Part shown: positions 42,375-50,776 of the stretch, in pieces | Position numbering within the stretch: position 1 is the first letter of the stretch | Layout of the letters: each line of letters starts with the position of its first letter | NCBI GenBank assembly: GCA_900540805.1 | Contig: UQHL01000002.1 | Location: 124,001-188,000, forward strand | Direction: 5' to 3' | DNA from: an uncultured Eubacteriales bacterium | GTDB lineage: Bacteria; Bacillota; Clostridia; Christensenellales; Borkfalkiaceae | DNA length: 64,000 nt | Notes under the pieces: generated by a model | What the model was told of the DNA's origin: nothing | The model's database searches: none | Seen by the model: only the letters and a program-made list of their open reading frames with translations | Program-made: the position numbers and the translations under genes

Positions 42375-43505
42375 TTATGACATTTCTTCCGTCTGCCCGC
42401 CGCCCGAAACACCGTTCGCAGCGGCCTTCTTTTTATTTCTGTTGAGCACGAGCTTATAAATGATCCCGCCTATAATCCCCAACAGGATCGTCCCGCCGAG
42501 GATGCCGAAGGAAAGAAGATAGTTTTCCTCCACCAATTCCTGTCCGCACCAGGTAGATGTCACGATGGAAGGAATGCGCGCGACAGCCGTGAGGAGGATA
42601 AAAAGGAATATGTTTTCGTCCGTCAGGCACACCAGCCAGGTAAACATGTCCTTGGGGGTTCCGGGGATAAAGTAAAGCAAAAAAAACGTTACGTTCAGCC
42701 GTTTTTTATTTTTCAAAAAGGAAATGGACTGCATTTTTTCGGGAGAAACGAACAGCCCCACGATCTTCATGCCGTACCGCTTGCCTAAAAATACGATGAT
42801 CAGCGAACCGATGATACTGCCGACTGAACACCATAAAAGCCCGTACCATACGCCGAACGTACACCCCGCCGCGATCTCGAGCGCCTCTCCGGGAATCAGC
42901 TTTAACACCGTCTGGACGACCCGCAGAAAAATAAAGATGGCAACCCCTTTCGCGCTGTCTCCGAAGCCGTTGAGCCATTCCTTAAACCCCTCGGGGTTCT
43001 GGATGAGAAAGGCGATCTTTTTTCCTACCGTAAAATAGAATACGATAAAGAACACCACGATGACGCCCAAGCCTACGCCCACGGCGATGCGTTTGCCCTT
43101 GGCGTGCTTTACCTCCGTCGTGCGCTCGTCAACCGCCGCAAAAAGCGCGTTTTTCCAGCGAAGAAGCGTTTTTTTGACCCTTGCGAAAAGGCCCTTCTTT
43201 TTCGGTTCCGCTTCAGGGGCTTCCTCTGTTTCCGCCGGCGTTTCGCTTTCCGATTGTTCCTCGGGCTTCGCACCTTTCTCCGCTTCCGTCGAGGGGGCTC
43301 GTTCCTCGACGGACGAAGCTTCAGGATCCGCCGAAATTTCGCTTTCCGGCCCTTCCCCGCCCTTCAAGGCTTTGTCCGCCTGGGCGCCGATATCCGTTTT
43401 TTCTTCCGACTTTTGTACCGCTTCCGCGAGGCCTCCCGCCGGCGGGACGGAGGGGACTCTTTTTGTTTCGTCTGAGGGAAGATTTTTATTTTTGTTCTTT
43501 CGCAT
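42375..43505 (-). CDS. TVP38/TMEM64 (DedA-like) family membrane protein with disordered N-terminus
   Basis: A 376-residue protein. Residues 1-115 are Glu/Ser/Pro-rich and disordered. From about 130 there are about six hydrophobic helices with the family motif FLRVVQTVLKLIPGEALEIA and FGVWYGLLWCSVGSIIGSLI. Related proteins may act as lipid scramblases or undecaprenyl-phosphate translocases; the role here is not known. I start at 43505 because GGAAAAAAGG precedes that ATG, whereas the ATG at 43526 is six nt after a TATGAT and lacks a ribosome site. Confidence 0.82.
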   Translation of the reverse strand: MRKNKNKNLPSDETKRVPSVPPAGGLAEAVQKSEEKTDIGAQADKALKGGEGPESEISADPEASSVEERAPSTEAEKGAKPEEQSESETPAETEEAPEAEPKKKGLFARVKKTLLRWKNALFAAVDERTTEVKHAKGKRIAVGVGLGVIVVFFIVFYFTVGKKIAFLIQNPEGFKEWLNGFGDSAKGVAIFIFLRVVQTVLKLIPGEALEIAAGCTFGVWYGLLWCSVGSIIGSLIIVFLGKRYGMKIVGLFVSPEKMQSISFLKNKKRLNVTFFLLYFIPGTPKDMFTWLVCLTDENIFLFILLTAVARIPSIVTSTWCGQELVEENYLLSFGILGGTILLGIIGGIIYKLVLNRNKKKAAANGVSGGGQTEEMS

Positions 43506-43764
43506 ACACCTTTTTTCCTGTTTCATGAGCTTATCATAGCATCAGAAGATACATTTTTATCTAACGCAGCATTTCCCTTCCCTTACGCTTTTGTAAGATT
43601 TCCGCGCGGGCGTCCGCGATAAAACAAACGAACAAAAAAGAACCGCACCGTCCGATTAATCAAGACAAGTGCGGTTGAAAAATGCGATTTTCCGTTATGC
43701 GGGACGTTTTTGTCAAAAACAAACGGCGCCCCTTACACAAAAGCACTTTTGCTTTTTTTGTTGC

Positions 43765-43977
43765 TTACAGTGCGTTGACGTGAACCGCGCGCAGTTTGTT
43801 GGGATTTTTGGGGTCAGCTTCCGTATCGAAAGAAACCTTCTGTCCCTCTTTCAGGCTCTTATAACCGTCGGACTGAATAGCGGAATAATGTACGAATACA
43901 TCCTCGCCGCCCTCATCGTTGGCAATAAAGCCGTAGCCTTTCTCAGAATTGAACCATTTTACCGTACCTTGACTCAT
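43765..43977 (-). CDS. cspA: Cold-shock protein
   Basis: A 70-residue single cold-shock domain with RNP1 GYGFIAND and RNP2 VFVHYSAI, preceded by GTVKWFNSEKG. It is an RNA/ssDNA-binding chaperone. The ATG at 43977 has GGAGG upstream and follows a 5' leader of about 130 nt, as is usual for cold-shock mRNAs whose leader folds in response to temperature. Confidence 0.96.
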   Translation of the reverse strand: MSQGTVKWFNSEKGYGFIANDEGGEDVFVHYSAIQSDGYKSLKEGQKVSFDTEADPKNPNKLRAVHVNAL

Positions 43978-44114
43978 CTCGGGTACCTCCATTAGAAATA
44001 AAAATTTTTTTGTACCCCTGAATAAGAACATCAAACACGCCGATCTCGAGATTGTTGCTATTGGCAAATTCAAAACCGCATTCGTTCACAGTTTCTTTCT
44101 TGAATACAATTCCA

Positions 44115-44143
44115 TTATACCACATCTTTTTGGCAAATGCAAT
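44115..44143 (-). promoter_or_regulatory. Promoter of the cold-shock gene
   Basis: On the minus strand TTGCAT (44138-44143), 17-bp spacer, TATAAT (44115-44120) with TGG just before it. Transcription would start near 44108, leaving a leader of about 130 nt. Confidence 0.8.
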
Positions 44144-44193
44144 AGTTTAGACGAGAAATTTTGTGCATTTTTTCGAAAATCTTGTGAATTTTG

Positions 44194-44222
44194 TGGACTT
44201 ATCGGGGAAAGCATGTTATACT
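44194..44222 (+). promoter_or_regulatory. Promoter of uppP
   Basis: TGGACT (44194-44199), 17-bp spacer, TATACT (44217-44222), about 50 bp before the uppP ATG. Confidence 0.6.
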
Positions 44223-44270
44223 TTTGTCATTGTCAGGCATTCAACGGCATAATCTAAACGGGAGAACCGC

Positions 44271-45122
44271 ATGGAAATCAGTTTTTTGGAAATACTCAAG
44301 GTCATTTTTCTGGGGATCGTGGAGGGCGTCACCGAATGGCTCCCCATCTCCAGCACGGGGCACATGTACCTCGTCGATTTTTTTATCCGCCTCGACATGA
44401 GCGAGGCCTTCAAGAACCTGTTTATGGTGGTCATTCAGCTGGGGGCAATCCTCGCGGTGGTGGTGCTCTTCTGGAAAAAGCTGTTTCCCTTCCGCTTCAA
44501 GGAGAAACCCGTCGTGCAAAAGGATATTTTTTCCCTTTGGGGAAAGGTGCTTGTCGCCTGCCTGCCCGCGGGAATCCTCGGCATCCTCTTCGACGACTTT
44601 CTCGACGAGCACGTCTATACGGAAAACGTAAGGCCGATCGTCATCGCCGCCATGCTGATCGTTTACGGGATCGCGTTTATCGTCGTCGAAAAGCGAAACA
44701 AAAACCGTCTTCCCCGTATCGACGCGGCAAAGGATATCGACTATAAAACCGCCCTGATCATCGGCGCTTTCCAGGTGCTTTCCCTCATCCCCGGTACCTC
44801 CCGCTCGGGCGCGACGATCTTGGGCGCGATCCTCGTCGGCGTCTCACGCCCCGCCGCCGCGGAATTTACTTTCTTTCTCGCTATCCCCGTCATGTTCGGC
44901 GCAAGCCTCTTAAAAATCGTCAAATTCGGGCTTGCCTTTACGGGGACGGAAATTCTTCTTCTGTCGATCGGCTGCGCGGTGGCGTTTGTCGTCTCCCTCT
45001 TCGCCATTAAATTTTTAATGAACTTTGTCAAAAAACACGATTTCACGCCCTTCGGCTGGTATCGGATCATCCTCGGCGCAATCGTTTTGTTTGTCGCCGT
45101 TCCCTTGCTGATCAACGCTTAA
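44271..45122 (+). CDS. uppP: Undecaprenyl-diphosphate phosphatase (BacA family)
   Basis: A 283-residue membrane enzyme that recycles the undecaprenyl carrier of cell-wall synthesis and gives bacitracin tolerance. It has both family motifs: GIVEGVTEWLPISSTGHMYL near the N-terminus and LIPGTSRSGATILGAILVG in the middle, with about eight helices. CGGGAG precedes the ATG, and a strong terminator follows. Confidence 0.96.
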   Translation: MEISFLEILKVIFLGIVEGVTEWLPISSTGHMYLVDFFIRLDMSEAFKNLFMVVIQLGAILAVVVLFWKKLFPFRFKEKPVVQKDIFSLWGKVLVACLPAGILGILFDDFLDEHVYTENVRPIVIAAMLIVYGIAFIVVEKRNKNRLPRIDAAKDIDYKTALIIGAFQVLSLIPGTSRSGATILGAILVGVSRPAAAEFTFFLAIPVMFGASLLKIVKFGLAFTGTEILLLSIGCAVAFVVSLFAIKFLMNFVKKHDFTPFGWYRIILGAIVLFVAVPLLINA

Positions 45123-45137
45123 ACGACAAAATTAACG

Positions 45138-45167
45138 GGGCCGCCGCGAAAATTTTCGCGGCGGCCC
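45138..45167. terminator. Terminator of uppP
   Basis: Perfect 30-bp palindrome: GGGCCGCCGCGAAAA directly followed by its reverse complement. Confidence 0.85.
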
Positions 45168-45173
45168 TTCGCT

Positions 45174-45371
45174 TTACGCTTTATCGCCCGACAGCGGAAT
45201 GAAACAACCATCCTGCATGCCGCGCGCGCGGAAGCAATGATAGCTTCCGTCCTCCGTTTCGTACCAATCGGAAAAGGACGCCCGATCGGGAAGTTGCTTC
45301 AAAAAGGCGGCCGGTGAGGAGCTCAGATTTTCCCGCTTAGCCCCGATTTCCGTGAGATAGGCCGCCCACAT
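45174..45371 (-). CDS. Possible small protein or gene remnant after the AraC-type pseudogene
   Basis: A 65-residue reading frame (starting MWAAYLTEIGAKREN, containing FSDWYETEDGSYHCFRARG). The frame is open further upstream into the end of the AraC-type pseudogene but in a different phase. It looks like natural protein sequence but matches nothing I know. It may be the C-terminal remnant of a decayed neighbour or a short downstream gene. Confidence 0.35.
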   Translation of the reverse strand: MWAAYLTEIGAKRENLSSSPAAFLKQLPDRASFSDWYETEDGSYHCFRARGMQDGCFIPLSGDKA

Positions 45372-45389
45372 CAGCCAATCGCTTGCGGC

Positions 45390-46265
45390 TTATTCCTTTT
45401 CGGTCACCGCGATCCAGATTTCGCAGGAATAGCCGGAGTTATCTACTTCCGCCGAAGGATATACCTCCAGCTCCACGCCGTTTCCGTATTCGTAATTGCT
45501 CTGCGGAAAAAATTCCGTGCAGATCTACCGATAGGTCTCTTTGAAGGCCTCGGGCATCTTTCCTTTACAGCTGAAAACCGCATAGGTATGGGCGGGAATC
45601 TCCACGAGCTCCAGATCTTCGCTCTCCAGCGGCGCGCCGTTATATTCCGCGCCGATGCCGTAGGGAAACCCCGAATCCGCCGCCGCTTCGGAAAAACAAA
45701 TTCCCAATATACCCTGCAAATTATCAAATTTGCCGCAGCGGCAAAGCTTGTCTATCGTTCCGTTTTCGCCGCACTCGTCCCAGAACGCGGAAATGTCCTC
45801 CGTGGCGGTATCGCCCTGCGGCTTCGCAATCCGCTTCTTTTTGCAGACCACCCTCATCGCTTCCCTTTTTTCGATCCTGTAATCCATCGTGTTGCCTCCC
45901 GATAAAATTAATTTTACGGAAAGTCTGGAAAAAGATTTGATCGTTTTGCCCCGCCGCGCCTCCGTGGGCGTGATTCCGTGAAAGCGCACAAACGCGCGGG
46001 AAAAGCTTTCGGGCGTGTCGTAACCGTATTTTAAGGCCACGTCTATCACTTTCCCCCGCGTCCGCACCAATTCCTCGGCGGCCAGCGTGAGACGGCGCAT
46101 ACGGATATAATCGCCTAAAGAAAATCCGCAGAGCATGCCGAACATCCGCTGAAAATGAAAGGGCGACGAATAGGCCTGCTTCGCCACCGCCTCATAATCG
46201 ATTTCTTCCGTCAGATGCGTCTCCGTATAGTCCAGCGCCCGCTGTATGCCCGTTACCCAATCCAC
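45390..46265 (-). pseudogene. AraC-family regulator with GyrI-like effector domain, interrupted by one amber codon
   Basis: The N-terminal AraC domain (1-105) is intact (EIDYEAVAKQAYSSPFHFQR; VIDVALKYGYDTPESFSRAF), followed by a GyrI-like small-molecule-binding domain. At 45525-45527 a TAG follows KETYR. Reading on in the same frame gives a further 44 codons (ICTEFFPQSNYEYGNGVELE... ending IAVTEKE) that are the expected end of a GyrI-like domain, closing at TAA 45390-45392. A CAG-to-TAG change (Gln to amber) would explain it. The truncated 246-residue product might still bind DNA. The start is GTG at 46265 with GGAGGG upstream. Confidence 0.85.
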
Positions 46266-46440
46266 CCTTCGCCCTCCTTCCGTATGAGAGGATTATACCA
46301 CGATCCGTTTTGCGGGTCTTGACTTTCTATGCGGCGGCATGGCAGATACGGAGAATGCGGAAAATACGGCAGATACGGAAAAGCCGCCTTTTCAACGCTT
46401 GTCAAACGCCGATGCGGAAAAAACCGCGGCCGACCCGCCC

Positions 46441-46788
46441 TCACCGCGCGGAAGGGGGCTGATCGACGGGCGCGGGCTGACCAGCGGAAGCGGGCTTCGC
46501 CGCGCCGCTTTCGACCGACGGCGCAAGCGCGGCGGGCTGATTTATGGGAGTACGGTTTGCCTTTTCTATGGGTTGGTCTATCGGCTCGCGATCTCTCTTT
46601 TCTGCGAATTGGTCTATCGACTCGCGGTCGGTCTTTTCTATGGTCCCGACATTCCTTTTTTCCGTTTCTTCCGCTTCCTCCGAAGTTTCCGATAACAGCC
46701 GCAGCATTTCCAGCACCCGTTCCTCGGACAGATCCTCGCGGGCGGAAGCCAATTTTCCGTAAGCCGTCTTGTCGTGGTGAATTGCCAT
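46441..46788 (-). CDS. Small conserved-type protein with repetitive charged tail
   Basis: A 115-residue protein. The first 40 residues (MAIHHDKTAYGKLASAREDL then SEERVLEMLRLLSE) look like a small conserved Firmicutes family of unknown function. The rest is low complexity: a 12-residue repeat of the type EKxDREPIDQPI, encoded by a 36-bp DNA repeat in about three copies, then Ala/Pro/Ser. GAGAGGGAG precedes the ATG. The tail probably arose by repeat expansion. Confidence 0.65.
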   Translation of the reverse strand: MAIHHDKTAYGKLASAREDLSEERVLEMLRLLSETSEEAEETEKRNVGTIEKTDRESIDQFAEKRDREPIDQPIEKANRTPINQPAALAPSVESGAAKPASAGQPAPVDQPPSAR

Positions 46789-46902
46789 AATCTCCCTCTC
46801 TCCCGCGCCGCTTTTTCATAACGCTTTCCGCCGCGGGAAATGTTCTTTTGGTTGATTATACCACTTTTTCTTCCGTCGGTCAAGGCGCAGGAGATGTTTT
46901 CT

Positions 46903-47586
46903 TTATCTTTGGGGCATTTCAAATTTGGACAAGGCCCTGTTGAGAAAATCGTTAAACGGTTTCATCTTTCGGAAAATCGTCTCCGCAAGGCTGAGAAAAT
47001 AATCCGTTTTCCGTACCTGATCGTCCGAAACGGGGTATTCGAGATACCAGCTTTTATGCTTCAGATATTCCGCCTGCGGATGTTCGGGAGCGTACCCCGC
47101 GGGGACTTTTTTTAGAGCCGCGCCCTTTACGGCGAAAGAGGCGCAAAATTCTTCGTCGCCGATAATCCGCGACCATTCGTCGGAATGCGCTGCGATATAT
47201 CCGCGAACCATCTCCGTCGCCCCTTTGAATACGTCGCAAAAGAGCCCGCCGCCCAAAAAGGAGCGGCCGAAGGGCATGATCATCAGATAATATCCCACGG
47301 GGACGGGCTGTTTGCCGCCCGACGAAAGATGAGCGCGGAAGGCGGGAAGATACGGGGATTTATCGGCGCTGAAGCGGGTGTCCCGCATCAGCTTATACGT
47401 CAATTCTTTCGGTTCGCGGCGGAGCAGGCCCTCGTCCGTATCTCCCAGACGGCGGAGCAATTCCCCCACGAGCGCTTCGAAACGCGCGTTCGCCTCTTCG
47501 TATTCGGCTTTATGGGCGCGAAACCATTCGCGGTCGTTGTGCGCGCTTAAATCGGTGAGATAGCTCAATATTTTATCGTCGTTCAT
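46903..47586 (-). CDS. DUF2461 family protein
   Basis: A 227-residue protein of the TIGR02453/DUF2461 family: LSYLTDLSAHNDREWFRAHK at the start, RDTRFSADKSPYLPAFRAHL, and the C-terminal FFLSLAETIFRKMKPFNDFL-like end (FLSLAETIFRKMKPFNDFL). Function unknown. Its ATG overlaps the stop of the sigma-factor gene (ATGA), so the two are translationally coupled. Confidence 0.9.
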   Translation of the reverse strand: MNDDKILSYLTDLSAHNDREWFRAHKAEYEEANARFEALVGELLRRLGDTDEGLLRREPKELTYKLMRDTRFSADKSPYLPAFRAHLSSGGKQPVPVGYYLMIMPFGRSFLGGGLFCDVFKGATEMVRGYIAAHSDEWSRIIGDEEFCASFAVKGAALKKVPAGYAPEHPQAEYLKHKSWYLEYPVSDDQVRKTDYFLSLAETIFRKMKPFNDFLNRALSKFEMPQR

Positions 47587-48449
47587 GCGTCGGCCTCCCG
47601 CGGATCTCTGACCGTCGCAAGGGGGACGGATTCCATAAATTTTTCAAAGAACCGTTTTGTGCGTTCGGGTGATTCGTACATTTTACAGAAAGCGAAACGC
47701 GCGGACAGGTCGTCTATCTCCTCCATCGCATTTTTGAACCGCAGGTTATCCTGCACGGAGAGCTCGCGGGCGGACGTATAGTTCAGGGATTCGGGGTCAA
47801 GACGATGATTTTGTATGGCATAGTCGAGCCTGTCCCCGCAACGGCATTTTCCGCCGCCGTATTCGCCGCAATAGGTGCCGAGAAATTCGGCCACCCGCCG
47901 ACGGATCCTCGACAGCCGCTGTCGATACGCTTCGGGCGTTATCTCCAAAATTTCTCCCGCGACACGGCTGTCGGGCTTAAACATCGTCCCCAGCACGAAA
48001 ATACAACGGCTTTCGGGGTCGAGACACTGAAGCAGGACGTTGGTGCAGGACATCTTCAGCTCCTCTGCCAAAACGCTTTCCTCGGCGTTCTGCTTCAGAT
48101 CGGGCAGGTCGCGGATGGCCCCGTGCTCGATATCCTCCCCATAATACTCGAAGCTTAAAGGATGGCGGGCAAACATGTGCTTTTTGTAATCGATCAAATA
48201 ATTGGCCGCGATGCGAAACGCCCAAGTGGAAAAGGCGCTTTCGCCTCTGAAAGACGACAAGTGCGTGATGATTTTGAGCAGGATGTCCTGCGCGGCGTCC
48301 TCCGCGTCCGAAAAGCTGCCCAGCATCCGCAGGGAAAGGTTGAACACCATATCCCTCACGCTTAACACGACGGTCTCCAGCGCGCCTTTGTCGCCTGCAA
48401 CGGCTTTTCCGATCGCAACAGATAAGCTTTGTTCTTCTTTTTTATCCAT
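47583..48449 (-). CDS. ECF-like sigma factor with C-terminal cysteine-bearing extension
   Basis: A 288-residue RNA polymerase sigma factor. Region 2 is MVFNLSLRMLGSFSDAEDAA with STWAFRIAANYLIDYKK, and region 4 is RCIFVLGTMFKPDSRVAGEI with EAYRQRLSRIRRRVAEFL. About 95 further residues include YCGEYGGGKCRCGD, a possible metal- or redox-sensing cluster, and then a helical tail. No anti-sigma gene is adjacent; the coupled neighbour is a DUF2461 gene. GCAGGAGG precedes the ATG. Confidence 0.85.
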   Translation of the reverse strand: MDKKEEQSLSVAIGKAVAGDKGALETVVLSVRDMVFNLSLRMLGSFSDAEDAAQDILLKIITHLSSFRGESAFSTWAFRIAANYLIDYKKHMFARHPLSFEYYGEDIEHGAIRDLPDLKQNAEESVLAEELKMSCTNVLLQCLDPESRCIFVLGTMFKPDSRVAGEILEITPEAYRQRLSRIRRRVAEFLGTYCGEYGGGKCRCGDRLDYAIQNHRLDPESLNYTSARELSVQDNLRFKNAMEEIDDLSARFAFCKMYESPERTKRFFEKFMESVPLATVRDPREADA

Positions 48450-48501
48450 AGTAATTTCTTACCTCCTGCTTTATTAGACGAGTTTTTTTCTCCCGTGTGA
48501 C

Positions 48502-48532
48502 AAAAATCCCGAGGATTTATTTCGGGATTTTT
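48502..48532 (-). terminator. Terminator of the kdp operon
   Basis: AAAAATCCCGA / TCGGGATTTTT stem with a nine-base loop and T-run, about 60 bp after the kinase-less kdpD gene. Confidence 0.85.
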
Positions 48533-48590
48533 ATCTTTTCCGTACTCCCCCCGCTTAAGTATAACACACCCGACGGGATTTGACAAGCTT

Positions 48591-50120
48591 CTACCTTAGA
48601 CGACCAAAGAGCGCGAGCTTCAAAATATTTTCCAGCTGACGGAACACGAGTCTGTCCGTGACGCTCATTTTCGATACCGAACAGGAAAAGCCCGCTACGG
48701 CGGTTTCTTCCCCGCTTACCAAAGGAAAATAGACGGCGCGCGCGCCGCGCAGGGTGTCCGTGCCCTTGCCCGCAGGCTTGCCGTTTTTTCGGCACCACTC
48801 GGCCACCGCCCTTTCGTTTTCTTCGTCAAACGGTCCGAGGCTCTCGCCCGCCCACGAGGAGGCGTGCCGCTCCCTGCCTTTGAGGAGGATACAGCTGCGC
48901 CCAAACGCGCGCGCCAGCACCTCCGCTAAAATCGCCCCCTTCGGCCGATCCTTTTCCAGCGCCGCCTGGGCGATCAAATCGGCGATATCGAAAATTCTGT
49001 TTGCCGCCTTATATCTTTGAAGGAGCTTGTTTCGGTGAAACAGTTTTCCGAAAAAGGCTTTCGCGGGAGAAACGCCCGAAGAGAAATGCCCGTTGTCGGG
49101 CACGATCAGAAGCTCGATTTCGGGCAGCGCCGCAATAAATTTATCCTCCAGCCCCACTTTTTTGCCAACCGACTGCCACGTCTTGCCGACGATTAAATTC
49201 GTCACCCCTGCAAGCTTTACGTAATCCGCCACCGTTTCCACCACGTCGTCGCCATATTTGACGATCATGTTTCCGCCCGTATCCCGCACGAGGTTCATAT
49301 GCTTTTTGATATTTGCGGCGGCCTCGTCGCTCAACGTGCCGCTCTTTTCCACATACATGGCGGAATACCTGCAATGGTAGGCCTCCGCCATGCGCGCCGC
49401 CACGCGGATATTTTTTGCGGAGGAAGGGGAGGGACTGACAAGCACGAGCACTTTCGTCTTGAGCCGTCCGTTATTGGTTTGCTTTTCGATCCTGTCCGCC
49501 GTACGGCGCAGGGACAATTCGCGCAGGGCAGACAGATTATCCGCGCTGAAAAAGTTTTCCAGCGCGAGGGCGGCGCGGTTTTTTTTATAAATCTTTCCCT
49601 CCTTCATGCGCTCGATCAGGTCGGTCGGCTCGATATCGATGAGCGCCAGCTCGTCCGCGTAATCGAAAATTTCGTCGGGAATACGCTCGTTTACGTCCAC
49701 AGACGTCGCGGAATCCACCGTGTCGTGCAAGCCTTCGATATGCTGGACATTGACCGTGGTATAGACGTCTATGCCGCTGTTGATTACCTCCTCCACGTCC
49801 AGATACCGCTTGCGGTTTTTGCTTCCCGCGGCGTTGGTGTGCGCCAGCTCGTCCACGAGAAGCAGCTGCGGACGGCGCGCGAGGGCGGCATCGACGTCAA
49901 ATTCCTTCAGCAAAATGCCGCCGTGGGAAAGCTCCTTCAGAGGGAGACGCTCCAGCCCCTCCGCCATTTTCAGCGTTTCGGGACGGTCGTGCGGCTCCAG
50001 ATAACCGATGACGACGTCTATCCCAAGCGATTTCAAATCCTGCGCGGCCTTCAGCATGGCGTAGGTCTTGCCCACGCCCGCCGAATAGCCGAAGAAAATT
50101 TTCAGTTTGCCCTTTTGCAT
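48591..50120 (-). CDS. kdpD: KdpD sensor half: KdpD N-terminal, USP and GAF domains, no kinase
   Basis: A 509-residue protein equal to the cytosolic N-terminal part and the GAF part of KdpD. Residues 1-210 form the KdpD domain with Walker A FGYSAGVGKTYAML and LLLVDELAHTNAAG. About 220-345 is a universal-stress-like domain (TKVLVLVSPSPSSAKNIRVA). About 370-505 looks GAF-like (LARAFGRSCILLKG). The four membrane helices, histidine box and ATPase domain of normal KdpD (about 900 residues) are missing; they are encoded as a separate protein at 57671-58759. It directly follows kdpC. Confidence 0.92.
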   Translation of the reverse strand: MQKGKLKIFFGYSAGVGKTYAMLKAAQDLKSLGIDVVIGYLEPHDRPETLKMAEGLERLPLKELSHGGILLKEFDVDAALARRPQLLLVDELAHTNAAGSKNRKRYLDVEEVINSGIDVYTTVNVQHIEGLHDTVDSATSVDVNERIPDEIFDYADELALIDIEPTDLIERMKEGKIYKKNRAALALENFFSADNLSALRELSLRRTADRIEKQTNNGRLKTKVLVLVSPSPSSAKNIRVAARMAEAYHCRYSAMYVEKSGTLSDEAAANIKKHMNLVRDTGGNMIVKYGDDVVETVADYVKLAGVTNLIVGKTWQSVGKKVGLEDKFIAALPEIELLIVPDNGHFSSGVSPAKAFFGKLFHRNKLLQRYKAANRIFDIADLIAQAALEKDRPKGAILAEVLARAFGRSCILLKGRERHASSWAGESLGPFDEENERAVAEWCRKNGKPAGKGTDTLRGARAVYFPLVSGEETAVAGFSCSVSKMSVTDRLVFRQLENILKLALFGRLR

Positions 50121-50121
50121 G

Positions 50122-50763
50122 TCAGATTAACCCGTCCAAAGAAAGATTGACCAGCAGGACGTTTACCCGTCTTTCCCCGAAAATCCATAAAAAACGGCCC
50201 TCGGTATATCGGTCGATCGTTTCCTTCACCTCCGCCTCGGAAATTTTCTCCCCTTCCGCGGCTTTCGCGTTGCGGGCGGCCGTCACGGCGGGGATTTGGA
50301 AATACGCCGCCTCGGTCGAAATATGCGGATCTACCCCGCTCCCGCCCGAAGTGACCAGCTCGGCGGGGATATCCTCCCGATCGGTATAGCCCACGGCCGC
50401 AAGCTTTTCCCTGCGCTGCGCGATCCTCTCTTCGACGAGCTTTTTATATTCCTCGCTTTCGGGCGACAAATTGGTGGGCGCGCCCGTATTCACCCTGCCG
50501 AACAGATATTCCGCGCTTTCGTAGCTTTGGCCGATCAGCTCGCTGCCATAGACGGTTTTAGCGCCGTCCGGCATAGTGACGATGATCTGAGAGCCGTTTG
50601 CCTCGTAGGGAAAGGCCGTCTGCGCGGCCAGCGTGACGCTTAAGGGATAGGCCAGGCCGCAGAGCAGGGTAAAGACGACGAAACAGACGAGCGACGCGCG
50701 GAAAAGGGTAAATCTACGCTTTTTTACGCCTTTCGGGGCGACTTCTTCTTGTATAATCTCCAT
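50122..50763 (-). CDS. kdpC: Potassium-transporting ATPase subunit C
   Basis: A 213-residue KdpC with one N-terminal membrane helix (FRASLVCFVVFTLLCGLAYP) and the family segment GSELIGQSYESAEYLFGR, then LVTSGGSGVDPHISTEAAYF. It assists the KdpFABC pump. It lies 13 bp after kdpB and 1 bp before kdpD. Confidence 0.96.
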   Translation of the reverse strand: MEIIQEEVAPKGVKKRRFTLFRASLVCFVVFTLLCGLAYPLSVTLAAQTAFPYEANGSQIIVTMPDGAKTVYGSELIGQSYESAEYLFGRVNTGAPTNLSPESEEYKKLVEERIAQRREKLAAVGYTDREDIPAELVTSGGSGVDPHISTEAAYFQIPAVTAARNAKAAEGEKISEAEVKETIDRYTEGRFLWIFGERRVNVLLVNLSLDGLI

Positions 50764-50776
50764 AATATTTACCTCC

